Assembly (NCBI RefSeq): GCF_018614615.1
Contig: NZ_JAGGOK010000024.1
Coordinates: forward strand, 1 to 64,000
DNA: 64,000 bases
Reading direction: 5' to 3'
DNA from: Streptomyces sp. ISL-100
Lineage (GTDB): Bacteria > Actinomycetota > Actinomycetes > Streptomycetales > Streptomycetaceae
A program made the position numbers and the translations under genes. Each line of letters begins with the position of its first letter. The first letter of the stretch is position 1. Under the pieces are notes generated by a model, which saw only the letters and a program-made list of their open reading frames with translations, did not search any database and was not told where the DNA came from. Of this stretch, positions 54,173 to 62,349 are shown piece after piece.

Positions 54173-54837
54173 TCACGGTGGGGGTGCTGTGTGAGGGGCA
54201 GACAGAAGAGACCATGGTCAGGGATTTCCTGTCTCCTGAACTCTTCGCTGCGGGAATTGTTCTCGTACCCACCATCCTGCTGACCGGGACGACCGCCGGG
54301 GGGCGGTCCGGACGGGGTGGCGTGAGCAAGTGGTCGAAAATCGAGAAAGACCTTCGGAACCGGCTGTCCAGCACGCCGCACTGGGCTGCCGTGACGATGC
54401 TGCTCGACTACTACGGACTGCCACAGGACAGCCCCGGCATGGCGAACCGGCCGAACGGTTCGGCGAGGCAGCGTGCGGAGCATGTGGAGCAGCAGATCGC
54501 AGAGCGGATCGAGGATCCGCGGTTCATCCCCTATCTCGTCCTTCATGAGACTGAGGCATGGGTCTTCGCGGCGGCGGAGCAGCTGGCGGACTGGTACGAC
54601 GATGCCTCGCTGGGGGGCGAGCTCAAGCGACAGGCTGATGCGGCAGGCGGCCCCGAGTACGTGAACGATGGGCCGGATACCGCGCCGTCGAAGCGGCTGT
54701 TGCGCTTGTGCCCGGCGTACACCAAGACCCAGGACGGCCCGGTGGTAGTTGCCGACCTCGGCTTGCAGGCGTTGAGAGCGGCCTGCCCGCACTTTGACGC
54801 TTGGATCGGCCGACTGCTGGCTCTGGCGGGCCAGTGA
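54169..54837 (+). CDS. DUF4276 (TOPRIM-like) protein, partner of the AAA ATPase
   Basis: 222 residues from ATG 54169, overlapping the ATPase stop by 4 bases. The first strand ends in a conserved Glu, VLCEGQTEE (Glu 9), followed by MLLDYYGLPQDSPG near 62-75 and LVLHETEAWVFA near 125. This Glu and Asp pattern is that of DUF4276, a TOPRIM-related family often paired with an AAA ATPase in defence loci. It is probably a nuclease activated by its partner. Not identical to AriB (DUF4435) of PARIS. Confidence 0.75.
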   Translation: MITVGVLCEGQTEETMVRDFLSPELFAAGIVLVPTILLTGTTAGGRSGRGGVSKWSKIEKDLRNRLSSTPHWAAVTMLLDYYGLPQDSPGMANRPNGSARQRAEHVEQQIAERIEDPRFIPYLVLHETEAWVFAAAEQLADWYDDASLGGELKRQADAAGGPEYVNDGPDTAPSKRLLRLCPAYTKTQDGPVVVADLGLQALRAACPHFDAWIGRLLALAGQ

Positions 54838-54884
54838 CGAGGCGACGCACCGAGTGTGATTCGTGAGTCGTGAACCCGTGGAAC

Positions 54885-54924
54885 AAAAAAATCGGGCGTC
54901 CGCACCGAAGTGCTGACACCCGAT
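54885..54924 (-). terminator. Terminator of the tRNA-Arg gene fragment
   Basis: A stem with 13 of 15 pairs (ATCGGGCGTCCGCAC against GTGCTGACACCCGAT, loop CGAA) is followed on the minus strand by seven T, a textbook intrinsic terminator. It lies 58 bp beyond the 3' end of the tRNA fragment in the tRNA's direction, so it is probably the original tRNA terminator. Confidence 0.7.
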
Positions 54925-54982
54925 CTTGGCACCCGTGGTCACGTTACCGGCGGCGATGGCCGAACTCGCTCCCATGTTTGGG

Positions 54983-55028
54983 TGCCCCCGGCAGGATTCG
55001 AACCTGCGCACACGGCTCCGGAGGCCGT
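54983..55028 (-). other. 3' fragment of tRNA-Arg(CCG), probable attachment site
   Basis: On the minus strand the sequence gives an anticodon arm ACGGC-CTCCGGA-GCCGT (anticodon CCG), a T arm GCAGG-TTCGAAT-CCTGC, acceptor strand CGGGGGC and discriminator A. The 5' acceptor strand and D arm expected upstream of 55028 are missing. Elements that insert at the 3' half of a tRNA gene leave such a copy at one end (att site). The native tRNA flank with its terminator lies to the left, so the element should lie to the right, where an integrase remnant is found 2.5 kb away. Confidence 0.7.
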
Positions 55029-55079
55029 CCGATTCCCGTGTGTTTCCGCAGGTCAGAGGGTTACCTGACGGACCGTTAG

Positions 55080-55877
55080 GCTCGCCGTCCCGCGCATGTC
55101 CCGCGAAGATGAAATGTACTGTTTGGGCGCTTTGCCCTGCCCGGTGACTGGTGCTCGTCGGTCGCTTCCTGCGGCGGAGGTCATGACTTCCTCGGGTAAG
55201 CGTAGGGGGTGTAGGGTGCCGCCTTCAATCGAACGGGGAGGCGTTCTGGGGCGCGTGAGTGAGTGAAGTGCGCCGGGGGCGCCCCCGACTCTCTGGGGGG
55301 CGACAGTGCGGTGCCTCGGGCGAACGTGAGTGGCGGGCGTGCACCCGCGTTGAGCTTCCGGCTTCCGGCGCCGGCGGGTGAGAGGCACATCGTCGGTGCT
55401 GTGCCGGAGCGCTGGCACCGCGGCCTCTGCTCCACGCGATGGGTTGCGTCGGCCGGAGGGCAGGACTTGGTCGGGCTCCGACGGCGAACATCGAGCGGAA
55501 CGTCGGGAGGGCTTGCCGGCGGCTGCCGGAGCGGGCGAAGGTCGGCTCGGGCGGCCAGCGCGTACCAAGACTAGGACGGCGCCGTTCTTCCTTGCCCGGC
55601 ATGTGCTCGGCGTAGGGGCTGCGATGCTCTGGAGTCAAAGCCCTGCGCATGCGGACCAGTAGTGAGTCGACTGGGTCCTGGAGTAGTTGCGCGGGGGACC
55701 GGCCGCACCTGGTCGTGAATGCAGACGGCTGTCGTGTGACGTTGTGGGCTTGGTTTTGGGCGCGGCCTTTCGACGTGCGGGCAGGTGGTGGCGGTGGACT
55801 ATCCATGATGCGCGGGATTGCCGGTTTGGCCAACCGGCGATCCCACGCTATGTTGCGCTGCCGGAAGCGGAGAACGT
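55080..55877. other. About 800 bp without a recognisable gene
   Basis: Open frames on both strands are Arg/Pro/Ser-rich and resemble shadows; none shows a domain, ribosome site and codon bias together. Base composition is somewhat lower in GC than flanking genes. A 7-bp inverted repeat (GCCGGTT / AACCGGC) lies near 55820. It may be the decayed end of the element bounded by the tRNA fragment. Confidence 0.5.
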
Positions 55878-55906
55878 GAACCAGAAAGATCTCCCGAATT
55901 CTTGGT

Positions 55907-57310
55907 TCAGAGCGGGCGCCGTTTGTGAATGGGCAGGATGCTCAGGGCCATGACGGTGCCGTCGTCGTGGAACGAGATCGGGCCGTTCCATTTCTTCCCG
56001 GCTTCGCGGGTGTTGTGCCATTTGGGGCGTAGTTCGTAGGCTGCTTGCCGGTACTCTTCCAGGCGGCCGTCTGCGATCAGTTCGTACAGTCTCGAATCCA
56101 TGCCGGAGAACGCCTCGATGCGTACGGTCTCCATGCGGAAGACGTGGTCTGTGCCGACGAATTTCGTGTCGCCGATATCGATGTCCGCGTCGTGGTAGCT
56201 GGATGTGGCGGCGAACGTAGGCGCGGCGTAGTGCGCTTGTCCTTGGTGTGCGGTGAGGTACCGGGCTGTTGTCGGTCCGCCGCCCGAGAATGCGGTCAGG
56301 CCGGCGGCTCCGGTGCGGGCCAGGAGCTGGCCGAACCAGCCGAGGTCTTTCTCGGGCACCTGGAAGCCGTCGACGGTCCGTGCCCGTTTTCCTTCGCGTG
56401 CGGGTATGTGAATGGCGTTGGGGTAGGGGATACCGGTCTTGTCCCTGATTTCCTCGTCTGCGCTGCCCGGGCCGTCGGGCGTGCGGAGGGGGAGGAGCAT
56501 TTCGCCGGGGGATTGCAGGGCATTGACCACGACGCCGCCCTGCCCCATGAGCTCGGTGGACAGCATCAGGCACGGTGTTGTGTTCCACGGGCCGATCTGT
56601 ATGCCTTCGGTCAGTTCGGAGCCTTTGACCAGTTGCTGGAGAGTGGTGCTGCGGGTGCGGCCGGTCCGCTTGTTCGGCTTCTGGTGGTTTCCCCGGCAGA
56701 CCACGAACGTGACTTTCGACGGCTCTCCGGGCTTCCACGCCTCGACGAGGTAGTCGGGGCGGGGCCGTGCTCCCTTGCCGCGCTGCGAGCCGCCCAGGGC
56801 CCAGCCGGCCCGCAGCACCGTGCTCGCGTCGACGACCGAGACGATGTGGTCCGGGTAGCGCTGCTGCACGATGTGTTCTGCCGAGGCGAGTCCGAAGCCG
56901 ACGGCCAGTTCCCGGGCCTGCATGGCCTTGTACCAGCGCTCGGAAGAGCGGCCCTTCTCGGTCAGGTCCATGGAGCCGGCGCGATTGCTGTGCAGTGTCT
57001 CGCAGTACTTCAGGCTCAGCCAGTGTTCCGCGAGTCCGCGTCCCATTCCCTGGCTGGGCAGCACGAAGCCGCGCGCCAGGGCGTGCAGCACCTGCCACGG
57101 CGTCAGCTCGATCGATCGTCCGCACTCGGCCCGCGCGACGGGATGCAGTTCGGGTTTCCGGCGTACTGCTTCCTGGCCCTTTTCCCGGCGTTGCTTGTCG
57201 ATGGCCGCCGCTGCGGAGTCGACAAGAGCTCCGAGTTCTGCCGTCGACCGGATGTGAATGGTCCTCTGGTGGCTGAGTCCGTTCAGGATCTGTCGCGCGG
57301 TTCTTGCCAT
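55907..57310 (-). CDS. Unrecognised 467-residue protein next to an integration site
   Basis: ATG 57310 follows GTGGGGGG. No family recognised with confidence. The N-terminal 120 residues are helical (MARTARQILNGL...). The centre has a beta-rich stretch, RPDYLVEAWKPGEPSKVTFV followed by VCRGNHQKPN, which has the spacing of a PD-(D/E)xK nuclease core (PD ... ECKG) but with Val-Cys-Arg in place of Glu-x-Lys; if related, it is degenerate. C-terminal half has FRMETVRIEAFSGMD and WHNTREAGKKWNG. Size, lone gene status and position between an att site and an integrase suggest an accessory, possibly defence gene (inference). A 6-bp inverted repeat overlaps its stop. Confidence 0.6.
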   Translation of the reverse strand: MARTARQILNGLSHQRTIHIRSTAELGALVDSAAAAIDKQRREKGQEAVRRKPELHPVARAECGRSIELTPWQVLHALARGFVLPSQGMGRGLAEHWLSLKYCETLHSNRAGSMDLTEKGRSSERWYKAMQARELAVGFGLASAEHIVQQRYPDHIVSVVDASTVLRAGWALGGSQRGKGARPRPDYLVEAWKPGEPSKVTFVVCRGNHQKPNKRTGRTRSTTLQQLVKGSELTEGIQIGPWNTTPCLMLSTELMGQGGVVVNALQSPGEMLLPLRTPDGPGSADEEIRDKTGIPYPNAIHIPAREGKRARTVDGFQVPEKDLGWFGQLLARTGAAGLTAFSGGGPTTARYLTAHQGQAHYAAPTFAATSSYHDADIDIGDTKFVGTDHVFRMETVRIEAFSGMDSRLYELIADGRLEEYRQAAYELRPKWHNTREAGKKWNGPISFHDDGTVMALSILPIHKRRPL

Positions 57311-57572
57311 GCATCCCCCCACGGTGTCCGCGTGCTCTGGCCGGCCGGGAACGGTAGTTCGGAGTATTGGGGCGCATACAAGTGCGCATGGTGAGCCATG
57401 GTGCAGAACCGGTCACACAGGGACCGGATGTAACCAGAGGTGGCGGGAGCCATGCCGAACGTCCGACAATCCGCACTCGTCAACCGGGAGCCGCCCGAGT
57501 GCCCTCTTGCCGGGGGATGTTCGAGCGGATGTGCCGGGCAGTCATGCCTCCGCCGATCAGAAGGAGGCGGGC

Positions 57573-58956
57573 ATGGACTTGAACGAGCATCACGACGGTG
57601 CTGCACCGGGCCCCGAACAGATGGCGGACCGATGCCCGGCACAGCCGCATGGTGGCGGACGGCAGGACCCTGGCAGCGCGGTCGCGGATTTGGCGGGCGA
57701 GTTCGGTGCGGAGCTGGTCCGTGCCATTCGCGTGGGCCTGGCCCAAGGGGGCAGCTCTGCCTCCGGGGCTCGGGGGCCGTCACAGCTGAGCTGGTACGCC
57801 TTCGCGACCGAGTACGCGCGGGCGCACTGGCCCGGGCGGGCGGCGAAGACCCGGAACGAGGTCAGCGAGGCGCTGACGGCCGTCACTGTGGCGATGCTCT
57901 GGGACCTTCCCGGCCGTCCGCAGGAGCAGCTGCTGCGCCGTGCCCTACGGCACTGGGCCTTCGTCGTACCTGGGCCAGGGCAGGGGGAGATGCTGGCGGA
58001 GGACCGGCTGGTGCTGCAGTGGGTGGCGAAGGCATCCCGGCCCCTGGCCGACCTGCACGATCCGGTCCTGGCACGCGATGTGCTGGAGTCGCTGCGGCGC
58101 AAGCTGGACGGGGGTGAGGCGGCGGTGGAGACGATGCGCCGCAAGCGCAAGGTGCTGGTGCACGCGCTCCACTACGCCGTGGAGAGAGGCGAGTTGGGCA
58201 GTCATCCACTGCAGCGGATCCGCTGGCGGGTGCCCAAGCCGGCGGGTCTCGGTGGATCCGCGGGTGGTGGCCAACCCGTACCAGGCGCGGGATCTGCTGA
58301 ACGCCGTCTCCTATGTGGGTGGCTACCGGAGGGCTCGTGGTCGTCGGCTGGTCGGGTTCTTCGCGGGCATGTACTACGCGGGTCTGCGTCCGGAGGAGGC
58401 GGTCGCGGTGGCGCTGCCGGACTGCCGCCTGCCCCGTGCCGGTTGGGGGCGACTGATCGTGCACCGCACTCTGCCGCAGGCGGGCAAGCGGTGGACCGAC
58501 ACCGGCCAGTACCACGACGAGCGCGGGCTGAAGAACCGCCCGCCGGGAGAAACGCGGGTGGTGCCGCTCCCGCCCCATCTGGTGGCCCTGTGGCGCGAGC
58601 ACGTCGCTGCATTCGGCACGGCCGACGACGGGCGGCTGTTCTTCACCGAACGCGGCCGGATCATCAGCTACACCACCTACCACCGGGTCTGGCACGAAAC
58701 CCGCGCGCTTGCCCTGCCACCCGCGCTCACCAGCACCCCGCTTGCGAAGCGCCCGTACGACCTCCGGCACTCGGCACTGTCCACGTGGCTGTGCGCGGGC
58801 GCCGACCCGGCCGAGGTCGCCCAGCGCGCCGGCAACAGCGTCGAGGTCCTGCTGAGCCGGTACGCGAAGTGTCTGTACGACCGGCAGTCCATCAACAACC
58901 AGCGCATCGAAGGACTCCTGAGCGCCTACGACCAGCCACCCGACCTCGATCAGTAG
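57573..58956 (+). pseudogene. Tyrosine integrase, broken by a frameshift
   Basis: ATG 57573 after AAGGAGG starts a frame coding for a core-binding (SAM-like) domain (SQLSWYAFATEYARAHWPG, VALVHALHYAVERGEL-type helices) to about 58245. The catalytic domain is in the next frame from 58252 (VDPRVVANPYQARDLL) to TAG 58956: Arg in YAGLRPEEAVAVAL, YDLRHSALSTWL and nucleophile Tyr in LLSRYAKCL. One extra base in 58245-58251 separates them; otherwise the sequence is a complete integrase of about 460 residues. It could be a true pseudogene or a sequencing error. It is the most likely enzyme for the tRNA-Arg site at 54983. Confidence 0.75.
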
Positions 58957-59150
58957 CGCCTGAGCCGAAAAGTGCTACCTCATCGATGACGGGCCGACCA
59001 GACCTTGATCACGGTGGTCCGTCCGCCGCACAGCGCGGTCAGGTCCTCGGGATCCGAGGTGACCCACCGTTCGGCGAGCACTCGGAGCCGCACCACGGGG
59101 GCTGGCGCTGAACCAACCGATCCTTGTACGGGCCACGTCGCCCGGGACGG

Positions 59151-59369
59151 TCAGCTTTCCAGGTCGATCACGATGCGCCCGTTGTCTTCGACCCAAGCGT
59201 CGTAGATGGTGCCGTCGACGATCGCGCCGTCCACGATGACTTCCAAGTCGTCATCGGCGTCGATGCACAGCACGCCGTCGTCGTCCGTGTACGTCGGCCC
59301 GATCACCCCGTCGGCGATCACCGAGTCGAACATGACGCCTTTCGGCTCATGGCGTGTGAACCAGCCCAT
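59151..59369 (-). CDS. Small acidic hypothetical protein
   Basis: 72 residues from ATG 59369, with AAGGGGGCG upstream. Strongly acidic, beta-rich repeat-like sequence (DSVIADGVIGPTYTDDDGVL, IVDGAIVDGTIYDAWVED). No family recognised. Codon use is normal for the window. Could be an accessory protein of the integrated element. Confidence 0.55.
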   Translation of the reverse strand: MGWFTRHEPKGVMFDSVIADGVIGPTYTDDDGVLCIDADDDLEVIVDGAIVDGTIYDAWVEDNGRIVIDLES

Positions 59370-59994
59370 CACCGCCCCCTTCCGTTTTGTGCATACGGCC
59401 TGACGCGCCGCCAGGCCCTTCCAACAGATCCCCGTGCACACCTCCGGACAGCCCGGCCCCGGCTCCCGACCGGCTCAAGAACGCGCAGAGTTCGGGTGCA
59501 CCGAAGCAGGCCGCCCGGCCCGCACCGTTACCGACGCACCCCAAGCAGCGCTTCACCTTCCCGCCGCCCCAGGCTGGGGACTACCAGCCCGCGAAGCAGC
59601 CGCGGTTCGCCGCCGCGCTGCGTGAGTGGTCAGACGACGCGCGGGACGACGGCGGTGTGATGCACGACCGCTGGAGGACCCGTGTCGGGCTCCGGAACTC
59701 GGCTGGCACGGCATGGCGAACTGGGTGAAGGCGGCGGTTGGCCTCGCTGGGATCTGCGCGGTGATCATCCTACTGGGCGGTGCGACCGACGTTCTGGCCG
59801 AAGCGACGCACCGCCTGCTGACCGCCGTGCCCCCCAAAACGTGCAGGTCGGCGCAGACACCCCACCGAAATCACGGCCGTGGCCGACCAACCGATCCGCT
59901 GGACCGATTCGCCCCACCACGTCTACCTACCCAGGCAAACAGCTCGGAGTGTGCAACTTATTCATCGCACGGAGGTCAATGGACGCCGAGGTGG
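59370..59994. other. Intergenic region with two weak reading frames
   Basis: Two overlapping plus-strand frames are possible: one ending TGA 59728 whose last 40 residues (RFAAALREWSDDARDDGGVM) look protein-like, and one from ATG 59713 starting with a single membrane helix (MANWVKAAVGLAGICAVIIL) but running antisense into the glycosyltransferase gene. Neither has a clear ribosome site or family. I would not call them as genes. Confidence 0.35.
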
Positions 59995-62004
59995 TCAGCG
60001 TTTCATGCGGTTGGTTATCGCTTTGCTGATCTTCACACGGTCGACGCTCAGAGTGAGTTGGCCGTTTGCGTTGGTGAGTTTGGCGTACCGGGGAAGGCCG
60101 AGCCGTGACCAGCGCGCAGTCTCGGCGCTGGGCCGGACGGTGACGGGCACGTTCCATCCGGGGTCGTTGTCGGCGCCAAGGTGCAGGGACGCGGTCCAGG
60201 TGCCGGGCGTGAGGCGGGAGACAGGGACGCTGATCGTGAAGCGATCACCTTTGGTGCTGGCGGGGAAGTGAGTGCTCGCGCCGTGCTGGTCGGTCATCTG
60301 CAGCGTGAGGCGGTGGGTGGGCATGGCGGAGAGGGCGCACGTTCCGGTGATCTCCAGCACCGGCCGCTTCTGGGCGGACCAGGAAGCGCACTCGAGGCGA
60401 ATCTTGTCTGGTACGCGGTGCTTGTTCTCGCCGATGTCCAGGGTGAGGTTGTCGTAGGGGTGGGTGTAGTACAGCGCGGCGGCCATCAGCTTGGAGTCGG
60501 TCACGATGATGTAAGTCCGCGGCTTGCTGGGGATTTCGGGCAGACGTGAGTTGCCGAGGCGAATTTCGCGCGTGAGGCCGCCGTCGAAGTCGAGGCTGAG
60601 GAACAGGTCCCACAGTCCCCTGGGGAGCGGTGCGTCGTCGGCGGCGCGGGCGATGTCGACGGTCACCTCGAAGCCGGCGTCTGGGTAGGCGTACAGGCCG
60701 CCGTCCTCTCCGGTGCCCGCGTCGGGGGCCGGCGCCGGGGTGAGCGGGAAGCGGTGCTCGGTCTTGCTGGTCCGCTCCCGCAGCACGAGTTCGCCGCCGG
60801 TACGGGCCCGAGGCAGGCGACGCAGGTAGGCATGGCCGGTCAAGGTCAGCAGGCTGCCGTTCACCTCGGCGTTGTCCAGCCGGTGGCGGCCGGGCAGCTC
60901 GCTGGTGACGTCGTATGCCTCGTCCGGGATGCCCCGGTGGGGATCGCGGAAGAAGGGCAGCTGCGCGTAGGCCCGTCCGCCGTCTAGCACGATGTCCGGG
61001 TACGTCCCGTCGGCCCGATGAGCCTCATCCACGCGCTCCAGCTCCACCACCCCATCCAGCAGTCCGCGCGTGATCAGGGTGTGGCGCAGCCGGTTCACCG
61101 TGCCTAGGCGCCGTACCAGCGACTCGTCGCCGATGCGCTCCACCAAGCACCTGAGTTCGGCGAAGTTCTTCTGCTGTAGTACCGGGTCACTCTCCTGGGC
61201 CAGGTGGATCAGCGCGTTGCAGACGTCGATCGAGAAGTGCCGGTGCATCAGCGCGTCGCGGCCGGCGCCGGGGTCGGTGTGCTCCTCGACCAGGTCGATC
61301 ATCATGTCTAGTGCCCGGATGCGCTGGTCGGCGCCGCGGGTGGTGGAGGTGATGTTGCCGCCGTCGTCTCGCTTGACGATGTGGACACAGTCGTAGTCGG
61401 CCACGACCGAGATGCCGTTGGCATGGAGGTAGGCCATCGCCGTGAACGGCTGGTCCTCGCACACTGCGTATCCGGTCGCGAACCGCAGGCCAAGGCGCTC
61501 GATCAGCTCTCGCCGGAACAGCTTGAGCGGACTGAGGGTCCAGTACACCCGGGAGGAGAACACGTCGGTGCGCGGCTGGTTCTCCCGGAACATCGATGCC
61601 GGTGCGCCGCGGCCGTTGACGCCGACCATCTTGCCCAGGACCACGTCGGTGTCGTTGGTCTCGGCGGCGCTGAGCATCCGCTCCAGGGCCTCGGGGCCGA
61701 GGAAGTCGTCGGCGTCCAGGAAGAAGACGAACCGGCCCCGTGCGTGGTTCAGGCCCACGTTGCGTGGTTCGGCCGGACCGCCGGAGTTCTTCTGGTGCAA
61801 AACCGTGAACAGCGCCGGGTGGGCCGCCGCGAACCGCTCCAGCTCCTCGCCTGTACCGTCCGTCGACCCGTCATCGACCGCGATGACCTCCAGCCGCTCA
61901 CGGCCGAGGGACTGCTCCAGCAGGGAGGTGAGGGTGTGGGACAGGTAGGGCATGGCGTTGTATGCCCCGATGATCACAGTGATGTCCGGCGTGCGCGTGC
62001 CCAT
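59995..62004 (-). CDS. Family 2 glycosyltransferase with C-terminal beta domains
   Basis: 669 residues from ATG 62004. GT-A fold at residues about 7-230: ITVIIGAYNAMPYLSHT, nucleotide-sugar VIAVDDGSTDGT near 39-50, metal DxD in FFLDADDFL near 94-102 and an acceptor-site ED in YAVCEDQPF. The C-terminal 350 residues form beta-rich regions (RLTLQMTDQHGAST, FTISVPVSRLTPGTW) as in TagF/teichoic-acid-like or capsule glycosyltransferases. It likely adds sugars to a wall polymer or surface glycan in the cytoplasm. Stands alone in an AT-richer setting. Confidence 0.88.
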   Translation of the reverse strand: MGTRTPDITVIIGAYNAMPYLSHTLTSLLEQSLGRERLEVIAVDDGSTDGTGEELERFAAAHPALFTVLHQKNSGGPAEPRNVGLNHARGRFVFFLDADDFLGPEALERMLSAAETNDTDVVLGKMVGVNGRGAPASMFRENQPRTDVFSSRVYWTLSPLKLFRRELIERLGLRFATGYAVCEDQPFTAMAYLHANGISVVADYDCVHIVKRDDGGNITSTTRGADQRIRALDMMIDLVEEHTDPGAGRDALMHRHFSIDVCNALIHLAQESDPVLQQKNFAELRCLVERIGDESLVRRLGTVNRLRHTLITRGLLDGVVELERVDEAHRADGTYPDIVLDGGRAYAQLPFFRDPHRGIPDEAYDVTSELPGRHRLDNAEVNGSLLTLTGHAYLRRLPRARTGGELVLRERTSKTEHRFPLTPAPAPDAGTGEDGGLYAYPDAGFEVTVDIARAADDAPLPRGLWDLFLSLDFDGGLTREIRLGNSRLPEIPSKPRTYIIVTDSKLMAAALYYTHPYDNLTLDIGENKHRVPDKIRLECASWSAQKRPVLEITGTCALSAMPTHRLTLQMTDQHGASTHFPASTKGDRFTISVPVSRLTPGTWTASLHLGADNDPGWNVPVTVRPSAETARWSRLGLPRYAKLTNANGQLTLSVDRVKISKAITNRMKR

Positions 62005-62275
62005 GGCTCGTTTCTCAAGACTGAGGTGTTACAGAAATTTTGGCTGAAAAGTTCTTCGGTCGGACATTGTGCGTGTTCGCACAGTTTTTAGCTATCCGAA
62101 GGTGTTTCCGTCGATGTGGGGCAGGGCAGGGGGCCAGCTCGCTTCTGGTTGACTCACCTGCGCACCTGGAGTCGAGGGAGTCCCGCGGAGCAAGCGGCGG
62201 GCGGCGAAGAAGGGGCCATGTAGAGCATGGCCGTGCCTGGCCAGCCGTCTGCGGAACGACTTGCCACAGGCGGGC
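62005..62275. other. Low-GC upstream region of the glycosyltransferase gene
   Basis: About 270 bp with no gene. The first 100 bp are distinctly AT-rich (AGAAATTTTGG, AGTTTTTAGC) against the window average, in line with a promoter for the minus-strand glycosyltransferase gene. A 6-bp hairpin (TGTGCG / CGCACA, 62068-62083) is present. No firm -10/-35 pair. Confidence 0.4.
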
Positions 62276-62316
62276 GAGAGCCCCGGAAGGCCCTGGTGGG
62301 TCCTTCCGGGGCTCTC
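62276..62316 (-). terminator. Terminator downstream of the FG-GAP protein gene
   Basis: Perfect 15-bp stem GAGAGCCCCGGAAGG / CCTTCCGGGGCTCTC with an 11-nt loop, 33 bp beyond the stop of the FG-GAP gene. No T tract. It separates that gene from the glycosyltransferase gene. Confidence 0.75.
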
Positions 62317-62349
62317 GCCGTCTCAACGGGTTGGTCCGCTGGTTGTTGA

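Noticed and set aside
53054..54837. PARIS (AriA-AriB) identity for the ATPase pair
   Set aside because: The second protein has DUF4276-type sequence, not the DUF4435 AriB type, so only a general ATPase-TOPRIM relation is claimed.
54961..55060. A complete tRNA gene
   Set aside because: Only the anticodon arm, T arm and 3' acceptor strand are present; no D arm or matching 5' acceptor strand could be found.
55225..55833. Minus-strand frame of 202 codons right of the tRNA fragment
   Set aside because: Arg/Pro/Ser/His-rich translation, no ribosome site, no domain; it overlaps several similar frames.
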